From positions 1-64,000 of the forward strand of contig NZ_JAKGBZ010000008.1 in assembly GCF_021556475.1 (NCBI RefSeq): a stretch of 64,000 nt of DNA. The letters run 5' to 3'. A program made the position numbers and the translations under genes. Below the pieces are notes generated by a model. That model was not told the DNA's origin. It made no database searches and saw only the letters and a list, made by a program, of their open reading frames with translations. Each line of letters starts with the position of its first letter. Position 1 is the first letter of the stretch. The DNA is from Acidiphilium iwatense (GTDB lineage Bacteria; Pseudomonadota; Alphaproteobacteria; Acetobacterales; Acetobacteraceae). Of this stretch, positions 45,664 to 54,445 are shown piece after piece.

Positions 45664-46419
45664 ATGCGATTCAAGGATCGGTGCGTGGTGGTGATGGGCG
45701 GCAGCCGCGGTATCGGGCGGGCGATCGCGCTCGGCTTCGCCGCGGAAGGCGCCGAGGTCGCGATCTGCGCGCGCGGCGCCGAGGCGCTGGAAGACGCGCG
45801 GCGCGATATCGCCGCCCACGGCCATGCCGCCTTCGCCGCGCCGTGCGACCTCGCCGATGCCGGCCAGATCGACCGTTTCATCCCGGAAGCCGCCGGTGCG
45901 CTCGGCGGGATCGACGTTCTGGTCAACAACGCCTCGGGTTTCGGCATGACCGACGACGAGGCGGGTTGGGCGGCATCGTTCAACATCGACATCATGGCGA
46001 TCGTCCGCGCCAGCCACGCGGCGCTGCCCTTCCTCGAAGCCGACGAGGGCGGATCGATCGTCAATATCGCCTCGATCTCCGGCCTGCGCGCATCGAACCG
46101 CAGCGCGCCCTATGCGGCGGCGAAAGCGGCGGTGATCAACTACACCGCGACCCAGGCGCGCATGTTTGCGCGGCAGCGCATCCGGGTCAACGCGATCTCG
46201 CCCGGCGCGATCGAATTTCCTGGCGGCGTGTGGGACAGGCGCAAGCACGACAGCCCGAAACTCTATGAAACCACTCTGGCCTCGATTCCGTTCGGCCGGT
46301 TCGGCACCGCCGAGGAGGTCGCCGAGGTCGCGCTGTTCCTCGCCTCGCCGGCCGCGCGCTGGGTGACCGGCCAGAACATCGCGGTCGATGGCGGACAATT
46401 ACTGGGCGGATATGCCTGA
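45664..46419 (+). CDS. Short-chain dehydrogenase/reductase
   Basis: 251-residue classical SDR. GGSRGIGRAIALGFA binds the cofactor, ARGAEAL after beta2 suggests NADP, NNASG is the NAG-type motif, SISG and YAAAK supply Ser, Tyr and Lys, and the protein ends VDGGQLLGGYA. AGGGGCAGG precedes ATG 45664. It overlaps the patatin gene by 8 bp, so the two are probably co-translated. Substrate unknown. Confidence 0.88.
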   Translation: MRFKDRCVVVMGGSRGIGRAIALGFAAEGAEVAICARGAEALEDARRDIAAHGHAAFAAPCDLADAGQIDRFIPEAAGALGGIDVLVNNASGFGMTDDEAGWAASFNIDIMAIVRASHAALPFLEADEGGSIVNIASISGLRASNRSAPYAAAKAAVINYTATQARMFARQRIRVNAISPGAIEFPGGVWDRRKHDSPKLYETTLASIPFGRFGTAEEVAEVALFLASPAARWVTGQNIAVDGGQLLGGYA

Positions 46420-47236
46420 CCGGATCGGCGTCGCCCTTTCGGGCTCGGGGTTGTTGCTCGGCGTGCATATTGGCGCGCTCAAGGCGGTCGAGCAGGCGGG
46501 CTTCATTGTCGCCGAAATCGCCGGCACCAGCGGCGGGGCGGTGATTGCCGCGAGCTATGCCGCCGGGCTCGATATCGCGGCGATGGAAAAACTCTATCTC
46601 GAGGCCGATTTCCACAAGCTGGTGCCGATGCGGTTCTATGCGATCGCGATGATCAGGCTGCTGCTCACCAAGGGGCTGGTCAGTCCCGCGCCGCTCGAAG
46701 CCTGGCTGCGCGGTCATCTCGGCACGACCACTTTTCACGCGACGCGGATGCCCTGCACCATCGTCGCGTCCAACGTCACCGCCGAAGCGAGCGAACTCTG
46801 GAGCACGACGGTCACGCCATTTGCGCCGCTCTGGCAGGCGGTGCTCGCCTCCGCCGCGTTTCCCCTGGTGTTTCCGCCGGTCCGGCTCCATGGCGCGCTG
46901 CTGCAGGATGGCGGGCTGTATGACGATATCCCGGTCGATCTGCTCACCGAATCGAAGCGCCTCGCAGTCATGGTCGGCGGCAAGCCACGCCCGCTGAACG
47001 GCACGCCGGGACTGCTCGGCCTGCTGTTGCGCGACATCGAAACTTTGTTCCTCGCCAACAACGCCCATGTGCTCGCGGGCGCCGAGCGCTCGGGCGCCGT
47101 GGTCGCCTATGCCGAATGCGCGGATATCCCGATTTTCGACACCGGAATCACCGTCGCGACCCGCCAACACCTGATCGAGGCGGGATTCGCCGCCACCGCC
47201 GAGGCGCTCAAAGTCTGGAGCGTACCGTCCGCATGA
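46412..47236 (+). CDS. Patatin-like phospholipase
   Basis: 274-residue patatin-fold lipid hydrolase. The nucleophile Ser40 is in GTSGGA, the catalytic Asp is in QDGGLYDDIPV, and the oxyanion segment is ALSGSGLLLGVHIGAL rather than the common GGG-x-R/K-G, so the loop is divergent. No signal peptide. ATG 46412 overlaps the SDR stop; a start at 46388 in the same frame would lie well inside the SDR gene. Likely acts on membrane phospholipid or acyl esters. Confidence 0.88.
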   Translation: MPDRIGVALSGSGLLLGVHIGALKAVEQAGFIVAEIAGTSGGAVIAASYAAGLDIAAMEKLYLEADFHKLVPMRFYAIAMIRLLLTKGLVSPAPLEAWLRGHLGTTTFHATRMPCTIVASNVTAEASELWSTTVTPFAPLWQAVLASAAFPLVFPPVRLHGALLQDGGLYDDIPVDLLTESKRLAVMVGGKPRPLNGTPGLLGLLLRDIETLFLANNAHVLAGAERSGAVVAYAECADIPIFDTGITVATRQHLIEAGFAATAEALKVWSVPSA

Positions 47237-47400
47237 AGTCCCGTTGCTGATCCGCGGTATCGACCGGAAACCGCACCCAGCCGGCGCCGCTGCGCAAATC
47301 CGCGAACATCCCCACCGGGTCTTCATGAAAATGCAGGAACGCCTGCGATTTATAATAGAACACGCCGCCTATACCTCGGCCGCCGGCCCATTACGGCATC

Positions 47401-47459
47401 TAGAGCAATATGGCTTTAAGCGGAATCGCGAAGCGATCCGCAAAGCCATGAAATTGCTC
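47401..47459. repeat. Imperfect 59-bp palindrome (GAGCAAT-ended)
   Basis: TAGAGCAAT...ATTGCTC: outer GAGCAAT/ATTGCTC, then ATGGCTTT/AAAGCCAT, then GCGGA/TCCGC and CGC/GCG around GAA. It begins with the same TAGAGC end as the shorter palindromes and stands 14 bp before copy C, reproducing the two-palindrome layout seen after asd. Confidence 0.8.
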
Positions 47460-47473
47460 GCCCAAACAAAGAA

Positions 47474-47506
47474 TAGAGCGTGATCGACTTAAAGTCATCA
47501 CGCTCT
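47474..47506. repeat. TAGAGC-ended palindrome, copy C
   Basis: Identical over 33 bases to copy A at 127-159. It lies 20 bp beyond the tamB stop, at the junction of converging genes. Confidence 0.88.
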
Positions 47507-47526
47507 CACGGAACGCAAGAAGAACA

Positions 47527-50500
47527 TCAATAATTGAACTGATAGGTCAGCCCGACGCTCTCTCCGTTGCTGGTGCCCGAGCCGCCGCCGCTGCCCACCT
47601 CGGTTTTCAGTTTCAACCCTTTATAGAGGTTGACTTCGACTTTCGCCTTGGACCCCTGCCCGCTCGCCGATTGTTCGGCACCGACATAGACGCCGGGTGC
47701 CACATATCGTCCGGCATTGACGGTCGGCGCGTTGCTGCCGTTCGATCCGCCGCCGATCGACAATTCGTCCAGCCCCAGCGCCTTGCGCACCCCGCCGAGC
47801 GGACCACCACCGCCGCCGATGCCCGCGAGCTGGGCGAGCGACGCGGCCAGCGACGCCGCCTGGAACGCCGACAGACTCTGGGTTCCGGTGCCGTAGAGCA
47901 GATGCGCCAATACCTCGTCGGATGGCAATGTCGGGCTGCTGGACAGGCCGATCTTCGGGGCATTCGGCGTCCCGGTGACGGCAAGAGTCGAGGTCGTACC
48001 GTCAACCGCGGTGTTGGTCGCCTCGAGATCGAGCGCGGGCATCAACCCGCCGCCGTTGAAATTGATCGTGCCCTTGGTGAATTTCAGGTTCTTGCCGCCC
48101 AGATTGAAATGCCCCCGGATCAGGTGGAACCCGCCAGAGGGAATCGGGTTCGCTGTCGTGCCGGCGAGATGCAGCGAACCGCCGAGATTGGCGAAAATTC
48201 CGTCGCCGCGAATGAACACCTGATTCTTGGCGATGACGGTGAGATCGAGCCCGATCGGCGGCGCCGGGGTGGGTGGTGGCAGCGGTTTCGTGCCCGGACG
48301 GATGATGTTCAGCTTGGCGACCGAGGGCGGCAGGCCGTGCGGCACGTGAATGTCGGCTGTCCCAATATCGATCGTGCCGCCGAGTTTCATGCCGGTCTTC
48401 GCCGCTCCGGTAATTTGCACGCCGCCGCCGAGGGTTTCGGTGACGATGTCGCTCGAAATCGGGCTCGCATGGTCGAACGCAATGCTGATGTCGATCGGCA
48501 TCGGCGGCGCCAGCCCGATCGTGCCGTGTCCGGCGATGGTGCCGCGCCCCGCCGTGGCGGACAGGCGATCGAGCGTGATTTGCCTGCCGGCTCCGGTGAC
48601 GAGCGCGCCGATTTTGGTGAGATCAAGGCCCGAGGTCACGTTCTCGACGCTGCCACCGGCCAGCGTAACCTGCCCGCTCGCTTGCGGCGAGGCCGCGGTG
48701 CCGCGCACATGCAAATCGGGCGATAGCGTGCCGGTCACGCGGGTTCCCTGCGCCTCGGTGATCGGATCGATCAGGCGCAGATCGATCCGGCCGGTGACGG
48801 CGAGATCGATCGGTCCAATCCTGGTCAGCGGGATGATGCCGTCCGCATGAAGATCGGCTCGTTTGCCGACGGCAAGATGAACGGTGCCGCGCGTCGACTG
48901 GCCGAGCAGCGTTTCATGCGCGGTGAGGCTGGCCGGCGGCAGCGATGCGGTGGGCCCGGACAGCAGCTTCATGCCTGTGGCGTTCAGGTCGATCGTGCCG
49001 CGCGGTGCGCTTGGGGTGCCGGAGAGCCTGGCATCGGCATTCACCATGCCGCGCGCGTCGAGCTTCGGATCGACGGCGTGAACCAGACTCGCCGACACAT
49101 GGGCGAGCCGCAGAGTCAGCGCCATCGGGTCGGTCGCCGAAAGCGGCGCGGTGCCGTTAACATCGAGTTTTGCGGTACCGAGCGACGCCGCGATGGTGCC
49201 GCGCATCGCGCGGCCGAGCAGGGTCTCGCGCGCGGTGATATCCGCGGGCGGCAGGCCCGAGCCTGGACCACTCGCCACACCCAGCCCGCGCACATCGAGC
49301 GTGACGGTGCCGGTGGGCGCCGCCAGCGCGCCGGTGACATGCGCGGTCGCATTGATCAGGCCACGCGCGGCGAGTTTCGGATCGGCGGCACGGGCGATAC
49401 CGGCGGGCAGATTGGCGATATTCGCCGTGAGGTCGAGCGTCGGACGGATCGTGCCGTTGGCGGTGATCCGCGCATTGCCACCCAGCCCGCCGAGGCCGAG
49501 CGAAAGATGCTTCACCGCGAGGCCGGGTTTCGCGATGATCGTCGCGGGGCCGAGCAGCCGCGCGGTGACGCCGCGCGCCGAGGCCGTCAATGTGGCGAGA
49601 TGGAGGATGCGGTCCTTGCCGTCGACATTGCCCGCAAGCTTCAGCCGTGCCGGCTTGCCCGCGAGATTGACGAAATCACCCTGTGCGTTGACGGCGAGAG
49701 CCGTCTCGGTGCCTCTGGCTGTCAGTTTCAACGATCCGGCAGCCGAGGGTGCGCGCAGCCCCGTGATGGTCGCGGTCGCGTCGATCGCGGGGTTCGTGCT
49801 GACATGATCGAGGCTGGCATCGACCAGCGCCTTGGCGACCGCGATCGAGCGTCCTTCCCGAATCCCGGCAGCCTTCAGTTTCAGCGTGGCCGGCCGGCCC
49901 TTCCGGTGCACGAAATCCGCCTTGATCGAACCCGCGACGGCGATGTTCAATAATTTGCCGAGATCGATGAGCCGCGTCACCGCGATGTGCAGCGAACCAT
50001 CCGGCAATTTCGCACCTGGCGCATGGGTGATCGTGCCGTGGCCGGAGAGAGATTTCCAGGACAGCGTGTGCAGCGCGAGACGCATCGCGCCCCGCGCATC
50101 GCGGGCGAAATCGGCATCGATCGCGAGCGGTGCGCCATCCAGCGTGCCGCTGCCCTTCACCGTGCCGGATGGCGTTTTCGGCAGATGCGCCATCGCGATC
50201 GCAACATGGAACGGGCCCGAGTTCAGCCCTTTGGCGGTCACCACGCCGTCGATGACAGTCTTCAGCGACAGATCGGTTCGCGGGCCGCTGATTGTCACAG
50301 CCTCGCCGACATGGCCGGTGAGTTGCGGGTCGATCAGCGCGATATCCGGTTCGTTCAGCGCGCCGTGCAAGGCGATGGACGTTTTGGCGAGCGATCCCGC
50401 GAGTTTCGCGGTGACGGCGGCGGTATCGAGCGCCAGCGCGTGGATCGTGGTCGTGCCGTTATCGAGCGTGATGTCGCCGGTCAGGGTCGCGCGCCTGCCC

Positions 50501-51480
50501 ACCAGCGACGGAATCGGTTTCGTGCCGCTGGTGATTTCCACGGCGTCGTTCAGATGAAGATCGGTGGTGCTGTCATGGTTTTTGGCGACCAGATGCAGGA
50601 CGTTGCGGCCGGCGAGTTGGCGATGGCCGAGCGCCGCATAGGGCGCGATTTCCGGGATGGTCAGGGTGACATCCGCGCCGGGTGCGGCACGAGAGAGATC
50701 GACCGTGCCGGTGGCGTTCGCGCGCAGCGCGCCGAGTGCGGCGGCAAGGTTCAGCGCGGCGTCATGGCGCGGCCCCTTCAGCGTTGCCGTGACATCGAGC
50801 GGGCCGCGCAGGTTTTTCTGTTTCGCGATGCCGGCAATGCTCTCGCTCATCCCGCCGGCGGCTTCGCGCAAATCGATGTTCGCATCGACATTGTGCCGGT
50901 CGATCGTGGCGTCGATCCGATAGCGTCCTGGCTGATCCAGCGATGTCGCGTCCAGCGCGACGGCGACATGGGTGAGCGAGGTCGCAACCGCGTGGCCGGC
51001 AATGCGCAGAGCGATCGGCTGTCCCGCCACGGCCTTGCTCACGGCGAGCCGACCGATCGCGATATGGTCGATCCGCGCCGAGCGGATCGGCAGGCCGAAC
51101 GGTTTCGATGGTTTCTTGGGCTTTTTCAGCGGCGGCGCGGGCAGTCTTCGGAAATCGACCGTCCGGGCGGTCAGGTCGCGCACGTCGAGCGCGCGATGAA
51201 TCAAGGCCAGGGGCGACCAGCGCAGCACCGCATCGTCGATCGTCAGATAGACGCCCTCGCGGTCGGCGATGGCGATTCGTCGTGCCGCGATATCGTTGGG
51301 GAAATGGCCGGACAGCCGGGTGATTTCGACTTCGCCGCCAGTGAACGAGCCGATCTTGCGCGCGGCGAAATCGCGCCCCGCGCCGGTGTTGAGGACAATA
51401 TCCAGCGCGATCACCGCAACGATCGGCACCGCGAACAGGATCGCTACGATGATGCCGATAATCTTAAAGGTGCGCCGCAT
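47527..51480 (-). CDS. tamB: TamB (translocation and assembly module, AsmA-like superfamily)
   Basis: 1317-residue envelope-spanning protein. A single N-terminal helix (about residues 7-29) anchors it in the inner membrane; the rest is long beta-rich repeats (TVDLSRAAPGADVTLTIPEI type) forming a hydrophobic groove, and the C-terminal ~350 residues carry the DUF490 signature (GGTIDIGTADIHVPHGLPPSV, HYIRG-like FHLIRGHFNLGGKNLKF) ending in QFNY. It pairs with outer-membrane TamA for outer-membrane protein assembly or phospholipid transport. Its start overlaps the tamA stop by one base (TGATG). Confidence 0.95.
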   Translation of the reverse strand: MRRTFKIIGIIVAILFAVPIVAVIALDIVLNTGAGRDFAARKIGSFTGGEVEITRLSGHFPNDIAARRIAIADREGVYLTIDDAVLRWSPLALIHRALDVRDLTARTVDFRRLPAPPLKKPKKPSKPFGLPIRSARIDHIAIGRLAVSKAVAGQPIALRIAGHAVATSLTHVAVALDATSLDQPGRYRIDATIDRHNVDANIDLREAAGGMSESIAGIAKQKNLRGPLDVTATLKGPRHDAALNLAAALGALRANATGTVDLSRAAPGADVTLTIPEIAPYAALGHRQLAGRNVLHLVAKNHDSTTDLHLNDAVEITSGTKPIPSLVGRRATLTGDITLDNGTTTIHALALDTAAVTAKLAGSLAKTSIALHGALNEPDIALIDPQLTGHVGEAVTISGPRTDLSLKTVIDGVVTAKGLNSGPFHVAIAMAHLPKTPSGTVKGSGTLDGAPLAIDADFARDARGAMRLALHTLSWKSLSGHGTITHAPGAKLPDGSLHIAVTRLIDLGKLLNIAVAGSIKADFVHRKGRPATLKLKAAGIREGRSIAVAKALVDASLDHVSTNPAIDATATITGLRAPSAAGSLKLTARGTETALAVNAQGDFVNLAGKPARLKLAGNVDGKDRILHLATLTASARGVTARLLGPATIIAKPGLAVKHLSLGLGGLGGNARITANGTIRPTLDLTANIANLPAGIARAADPKLAARGLINATAHVTGALAAPTGTVTLDVRGLGVASGPGSGLPPADITARETLLGRAMRGTIAASLGTAKLDVNGTAPLSATDPMALTLRLAHVSASLVHAVDPKLDARGMVNADARLSGTPSAPRGTIDLNATGMKLLSGPTASLPPASLTAHETLLGQSTRGTVHLAVGKRADLHADGIIPLTRIGPIDLAVTGRIDLRLIDPITEAQGTRVTGTLSPDLHVRGTAASPQASGQVTLAGGSVENVTSGLDLTKIGALVTGAGRQITLDRLSATAGRGTIAGHGTIGLAPPMPIDISIAFDHASPISSDIVTETLGGGVQITGAAKTGMKLGGTIDIGTADIHVPHGLPPSVAKLNIIRPGTKPLPPPTPAPPIGLDLTVIAKNQVFIRGDGIFANLGGSLHLAGTTANPIPSGGFHLIRGHFNLGGKNLKFTKGTINFNGGGLMPALDLEATNTAVDGTTSTLAVTGTPNAPKIGLSSSPTLPSDEVLAHLLYGTGTQSLSAFQAASLAASLAQLAGIGGGGGPLGGVRKALGLDELSIGGGSNGSNAPTVNAGRYVAPGVYVGAEQSASGQGSKAKVEVNLYKGLKLKTEVGSGGGSGTSNGESVGLTYQFNY

Positions 51481-53366
51481 CAGAAAGCCTGTCCCAGCCC
51501 GATATAGACCGCGACCGACGCGCCGCCGGGCGGGCGATTCATCGGAAATCCGACATCGATGCGGATCGGGCCGATGCCAGTGTAATAGAGAAACCCCAAA
51601 CCGACACCCACGCGCAGCGTGCCGCTGAACGGCTTGCCGTTGGCGGAAACCTGCCCGGCATCGACGAAGGGGGCAATGCCGAAATGCTTGCCGATGCGCT
51701 GGCGGAATTCGGTTTCCACCGCGTCGATCGCGGTGCCGCCCTCGGGAATCCCGTCGAAGAACAACGGGCCGACGGTCTGATAGGTGAAGCCGCGCACCGT
51801 GCCGGTGCCCCCGGCATAGAAACGCTGATCCGGCGGGATCTGGAATTGCGACGCGCCGAAAATCCGCCCGATCAGTCCTCGCAGCGCGAGCACGCCGCGC
51901 CCCGGCGCTTCAAGATCGATGTAGGTGTTGCCGATCGCTTCGGCGATGATGAAGGTCGAGGAGCCGGCGCCGAGAGCCAGGGTGGGCGTCACGTGAAGCG
52001 AGAGCTTCATGCCCTTGGTGGGATTCAGCAGCGAATTCGTTGTGTCGTAGCGCAGGGTCAGCGGAACCTGGCCGAGCCGGTAGGTGCGGTCGACGCCTTC
52101 CTGGCTGACTTTTTCGAAAATGAAGCCGGCGCCGTAGACGAAGGCGAGATGCTTGCCAAGCGGCCGGGAAATCTCGGCATTGCCGAGAAACGCGGTGCGG
52201 CTATAGGCCGGCAGATATTCCTTCAGTGCCTCGACCGTCGCGGTGATCGATTGACCCGGAGTCAGAAAATCCGGCACGCGATACACCGCCTTGGCGTTAT
52301 AGCCGGGGCGGATCACGTAAGTGTGCTTGCCGAAACTCCTGGTCTGGCTCCGGCCGCTGCCGGCAAGCCCGGTCGCGCCGAGCGACAGCGTCAGCCGCTG
52401 CGCCTCGCCGAACAGGTTGCGATCCATCCAGGATAGATCGGCGTCGATGCCGAGATCGGTCGAATAGGCGGCGCCGATCGAAACCGCGTGCAGTTTCTGC
52501 TCATGAACCAGAAATGTCACCGGAACTTGGCCGGGCGGGTCCGGCGCGGGTCCGGTGTGGGTTGCGACCGAGGAGAACACGCCGAGCCCGAGCAGGCTGT
52601 CGCGCGCGTTGTTCAATGCCGTCTCGCTATAGGGCTGACCCGGACGCAACGCGACGTGACGCGCCATGAACCGCCCGTTCATGTGCTGCATCCCGGTGTA
52701 GGTGATGGCGCCGATCGCGACGCGCTGCCCCATGGCGACCGGATAATGCACCGCGAGCGTGTGGTGCGCGGTATCGGCGATCGCGACCGGCTCGCTCACT
52801 TTCGCGAAAGCATAGCCGCTGTTTCTGAGTTCGATTTCGAGCTTGGCCGCCGCCGCGAGAACGGGCGCGGCCTTGGCCGGGTCTCCCGGCTTGATGTCGA
52901 TGGCTTGGGCCGCCGCCGGATCGGTCAGTCCCGGCGTCTCGATCGAGCCGATATGGTAGAGCGGTCCTTTATGGATGGTGACGATAACGTCCGCCGGCGG
53001 GGATGCCGGCGCCCGGCGCAGCAGGCGCGGCAACGCGGAATCGGTCAGTCCATGGCCGTCGATGGTGATGGCCGCGGTTCCCGAATCATAGCCCTCGCTT
53101 TCCAGTACGATGACGAATTTCGCCTGGTCGGCGCGTGCGCGGCCGATCAGCGCGAACGGCCCGATCGGAAGCTTCTTGCGCAGCCGTTCGAGCCCCGATG
53201 TTTGTTTGATCAGCTTGTCGAGCGTCTTGTCGCCCGAGGGCACGAACGTCACACGATAGGGCTGTGGATCGGCCGCGCGGGCCGGGCCGGCAAAGGCAAC
53301 GGCAACGATGACCGTCCCTAACGCTCCCAGCACGCGCGATTTGCGGCCCGCCGATCCCTCCATCAT
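51480..53366 (-). CDS. tamA: TamA (BamA-family outer-membrane protein)
   Basis: About 628 residues. After a signal peptide (hydrophobic stretch ending GPARA), POTRA-like repeats (about 35-270; GPLYHIGSIETPG, GAITYTGMQHMNGRFMARHVALRPG) precede a 16-stranded barrel (surface antigen family) with FYAGGTGTVRGF, the conserved (V/I)RG(F/Y) lid motif, and DVGFPMNRP near the end. ATG 53366 gives an ordinary signal peptide; a GTG at 53399 would add 11 residues. Upstream of tamB in one unit. The last residue is Phe, as in barrel proteins recognised by Bam. Confidence 0.93.
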   Translation of the reverse strand: MMEGSAGRKSRVLGALGTVIVAVAFAGPARAADPQPYRVTFVPSGDKTLDKLIKQTSGLERLRKKLPIGPFALIGRARADQAKFVIVLESEGYDSGTAAITIDGHGLTDSALPRLLRRAPASPPADVIVTIHKGPLYHIGSIETPGLTDPAAAQAIDIKPGDPAKAAPVLAAAAKLEIELRNSGYAFAKVSEPVAIADTAHHTLAVHYPVAMGQRVAIGAITYTGMQHMNGRFMARHVALRPGQPYSETALNNARDSLLGLGVFSSVATHTGPAPDPPGQVPVTFLVHEQKLHAVSIGAAYSTDLGIDADLSWMDRNLFGEAQRLTLSLGATGLAGSGRSQTRSFGKHTYVIRPGYNAKAVYRVPDFLTPGQSITATVEALKEYLPAYSRTAFLGNAEISRPLGKHLAFVYGAGFIFEKVSQEGVDRTYRLGQVPLTLRYDTTNSLLNPTKGMKLSLHVTPTLALGAGSSTFIIAEAIGNTYIDLEAPGRGVLALRGLIGRIFGASQFQIPPDQRFYAGGTGTVRGFTYQTVGPLFFDGIPEGGTAIDAVETEFRQRIGKHFGIAPFVDAGQVSANGKPFSGTLRVGVGLGFLYYTGIGPIRIDVGFPMNRPPGGASVAVYIGLGQAF

Positions 53367-53437
53367 CCCGACATGGGGCAGAAACGGCAATCGGGCCACG
53401 CCGAAGCCGGAACAACACGCTCACGATTTCGTGAGAA

Positions 53438-54445
53438 TCAGGATTTACCCCGCTTTTTCGCGGGTTTCGCGGCTTCGGCATGGAAACCCAGCGCCGCGAA
53501 TCCGGCTTTCATGTGGGCGGGCAGATCGGCCTCGACGGTGAGCGTCCCGCCGCGCGGATGCGGCAGCACGAGGCGCCGTGCGTGCAGATGGAGCCGGCGC
53601 GCGAAGCCTTCGGCATAGGCGCGATCCTCGCCATAGGGCGCGTCACCCAGAATCGGCGTGCCGAGCGCCGCGCAATGGGCGCGCAACTGGTGGGTCCGCC
53701 CGGTCAGCGGCTGGAGTTCCAGCCAGGAGAATTTGCGGCCAGCATGATCGATGGTGCGATACTCGGTGATCGCCCGCGCCGCACCCTCGGCATCGCGCTC
53801 GACCGACTTGGTCCGCGCCCCCTGCGAACCGCCGATGCGGGCGAGCGGCAGGTCGATCTGGCCCTCCAGCGGCACCGGCAGGCCGACGACGATCGCCCAG
53901 TAAGTCTTTTCCATGTCCCGCCCGCGAAACGAAGCGGCGAGCCTGCCCGCGGCGAAGGCGTTGCGCGCGAGCACCAGAACGCCGGAGGTGTCGCGGTCGA
54001 GCCGGTGGACCAGGCGGGGGCGCTCGTCGGCCTCGAAGCGCAGCGCGTCGAGCATGCCGTCGAGATGCTTCGCGATGCCCTTGCCGCCCTGGGTGGCGAG
54101 CCCGGCTTGCTTGTCGATCACCAGCACATCGGCGTCGCGATAGAGAATGCGCGCGGTCAGTTCCTTGACCTCGTAGTCATCGACCTTGACGGTCTGGCGC
54201 GGCTTGGGGATGGCGGGATCGGGCAGTGGCGGGATGCGCACCGTTTGCCCGGCGGCGAGCCGCTTGGAGGCCTCGACGCGCTTGCCATCGACCCTGACCT
54301 GCCCGGTGCGGCAAAGTTTCTCGATCGCCCCCTGGGTCAGGCCGGGATGATGACGGCGCAGGAACCGATCGAGCCGCGTCTCGGCCTGATCGGCTTCGAC
54401 GGTCGCGGTCGAGGCACCCTGGCGCGCTCCTCGCACGACGCTCAT
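53438..54445 (-). CDS. RluA/RluC-family 23S rRNA pseudouridine synthase
   Basis: 335-residue synthase. An S4 RNA-binding domain (about 20-75; TRLDRFLRRHHPGL) precedes the catalytic domain with HRLDRDTSG, in which Asp150 is the nucleophile, and LTGRTHQLRAH later. The closest functional class is RluC (positions 955/2504/2580 in E. coli numbering), but RluD cannot be excluded. The ATG at 54445 overlaps the rarA stop (ATGA); the frame is open nine codons further upstream. A Lys-rich tail ends the protein. Confidence 0.92.
   Translation of the reverse strand: MSVVRGARQGASTATVEADQAETRLDRFLRRHHPGLTQGAIEKLCRTGQVRVDGKRVEASKRLAAGQTVRIPPLPDPAIPKPRQTVKVDDYEVKELTARILYRDADVLVIDKQAGLATQGGKGIAKHLDGMLDALRFEADERPRLVHRLDRDTSGVLVLARNAFAAGRLAASFRGRDMEKTYWAIVVGLPVPLEGQIDLPLARIGGSQGARTKSVERDAEGAARAITEYRTIDHAGRKFSWLELQPLTGRTHQLRAHCAALGTPILGDAPYGEDRAYAEGFARRLHLHARRLVLPHPRGGTLTVEADLPAHMKAGFAALGFHAEAAKPAKKRGKS

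Larger units (their letters stand above)
47237..47526. other. Intergenic region with tandem palindromes
   Basis: This 290-bp gap separates the converging patatin and tamB genes. A 79-codon plus-strand frame from 47244 is read through two palindromes and shows no protein features. The palindromes at 47401-47459 and 47474-47506 are the only clear content. Confidence 0.6.

Noticed and set aside
47244-47483. 79-codon plus-strand frame after the patatin gene
   Set aside because: It overlaps two palindromes and lacks protein-like features.
49987-51507. 506-codon plus-strand frame opposite tamB
   Set aside because: Antisense shadow of a well-defined TamB gene in GC-rich sequence.
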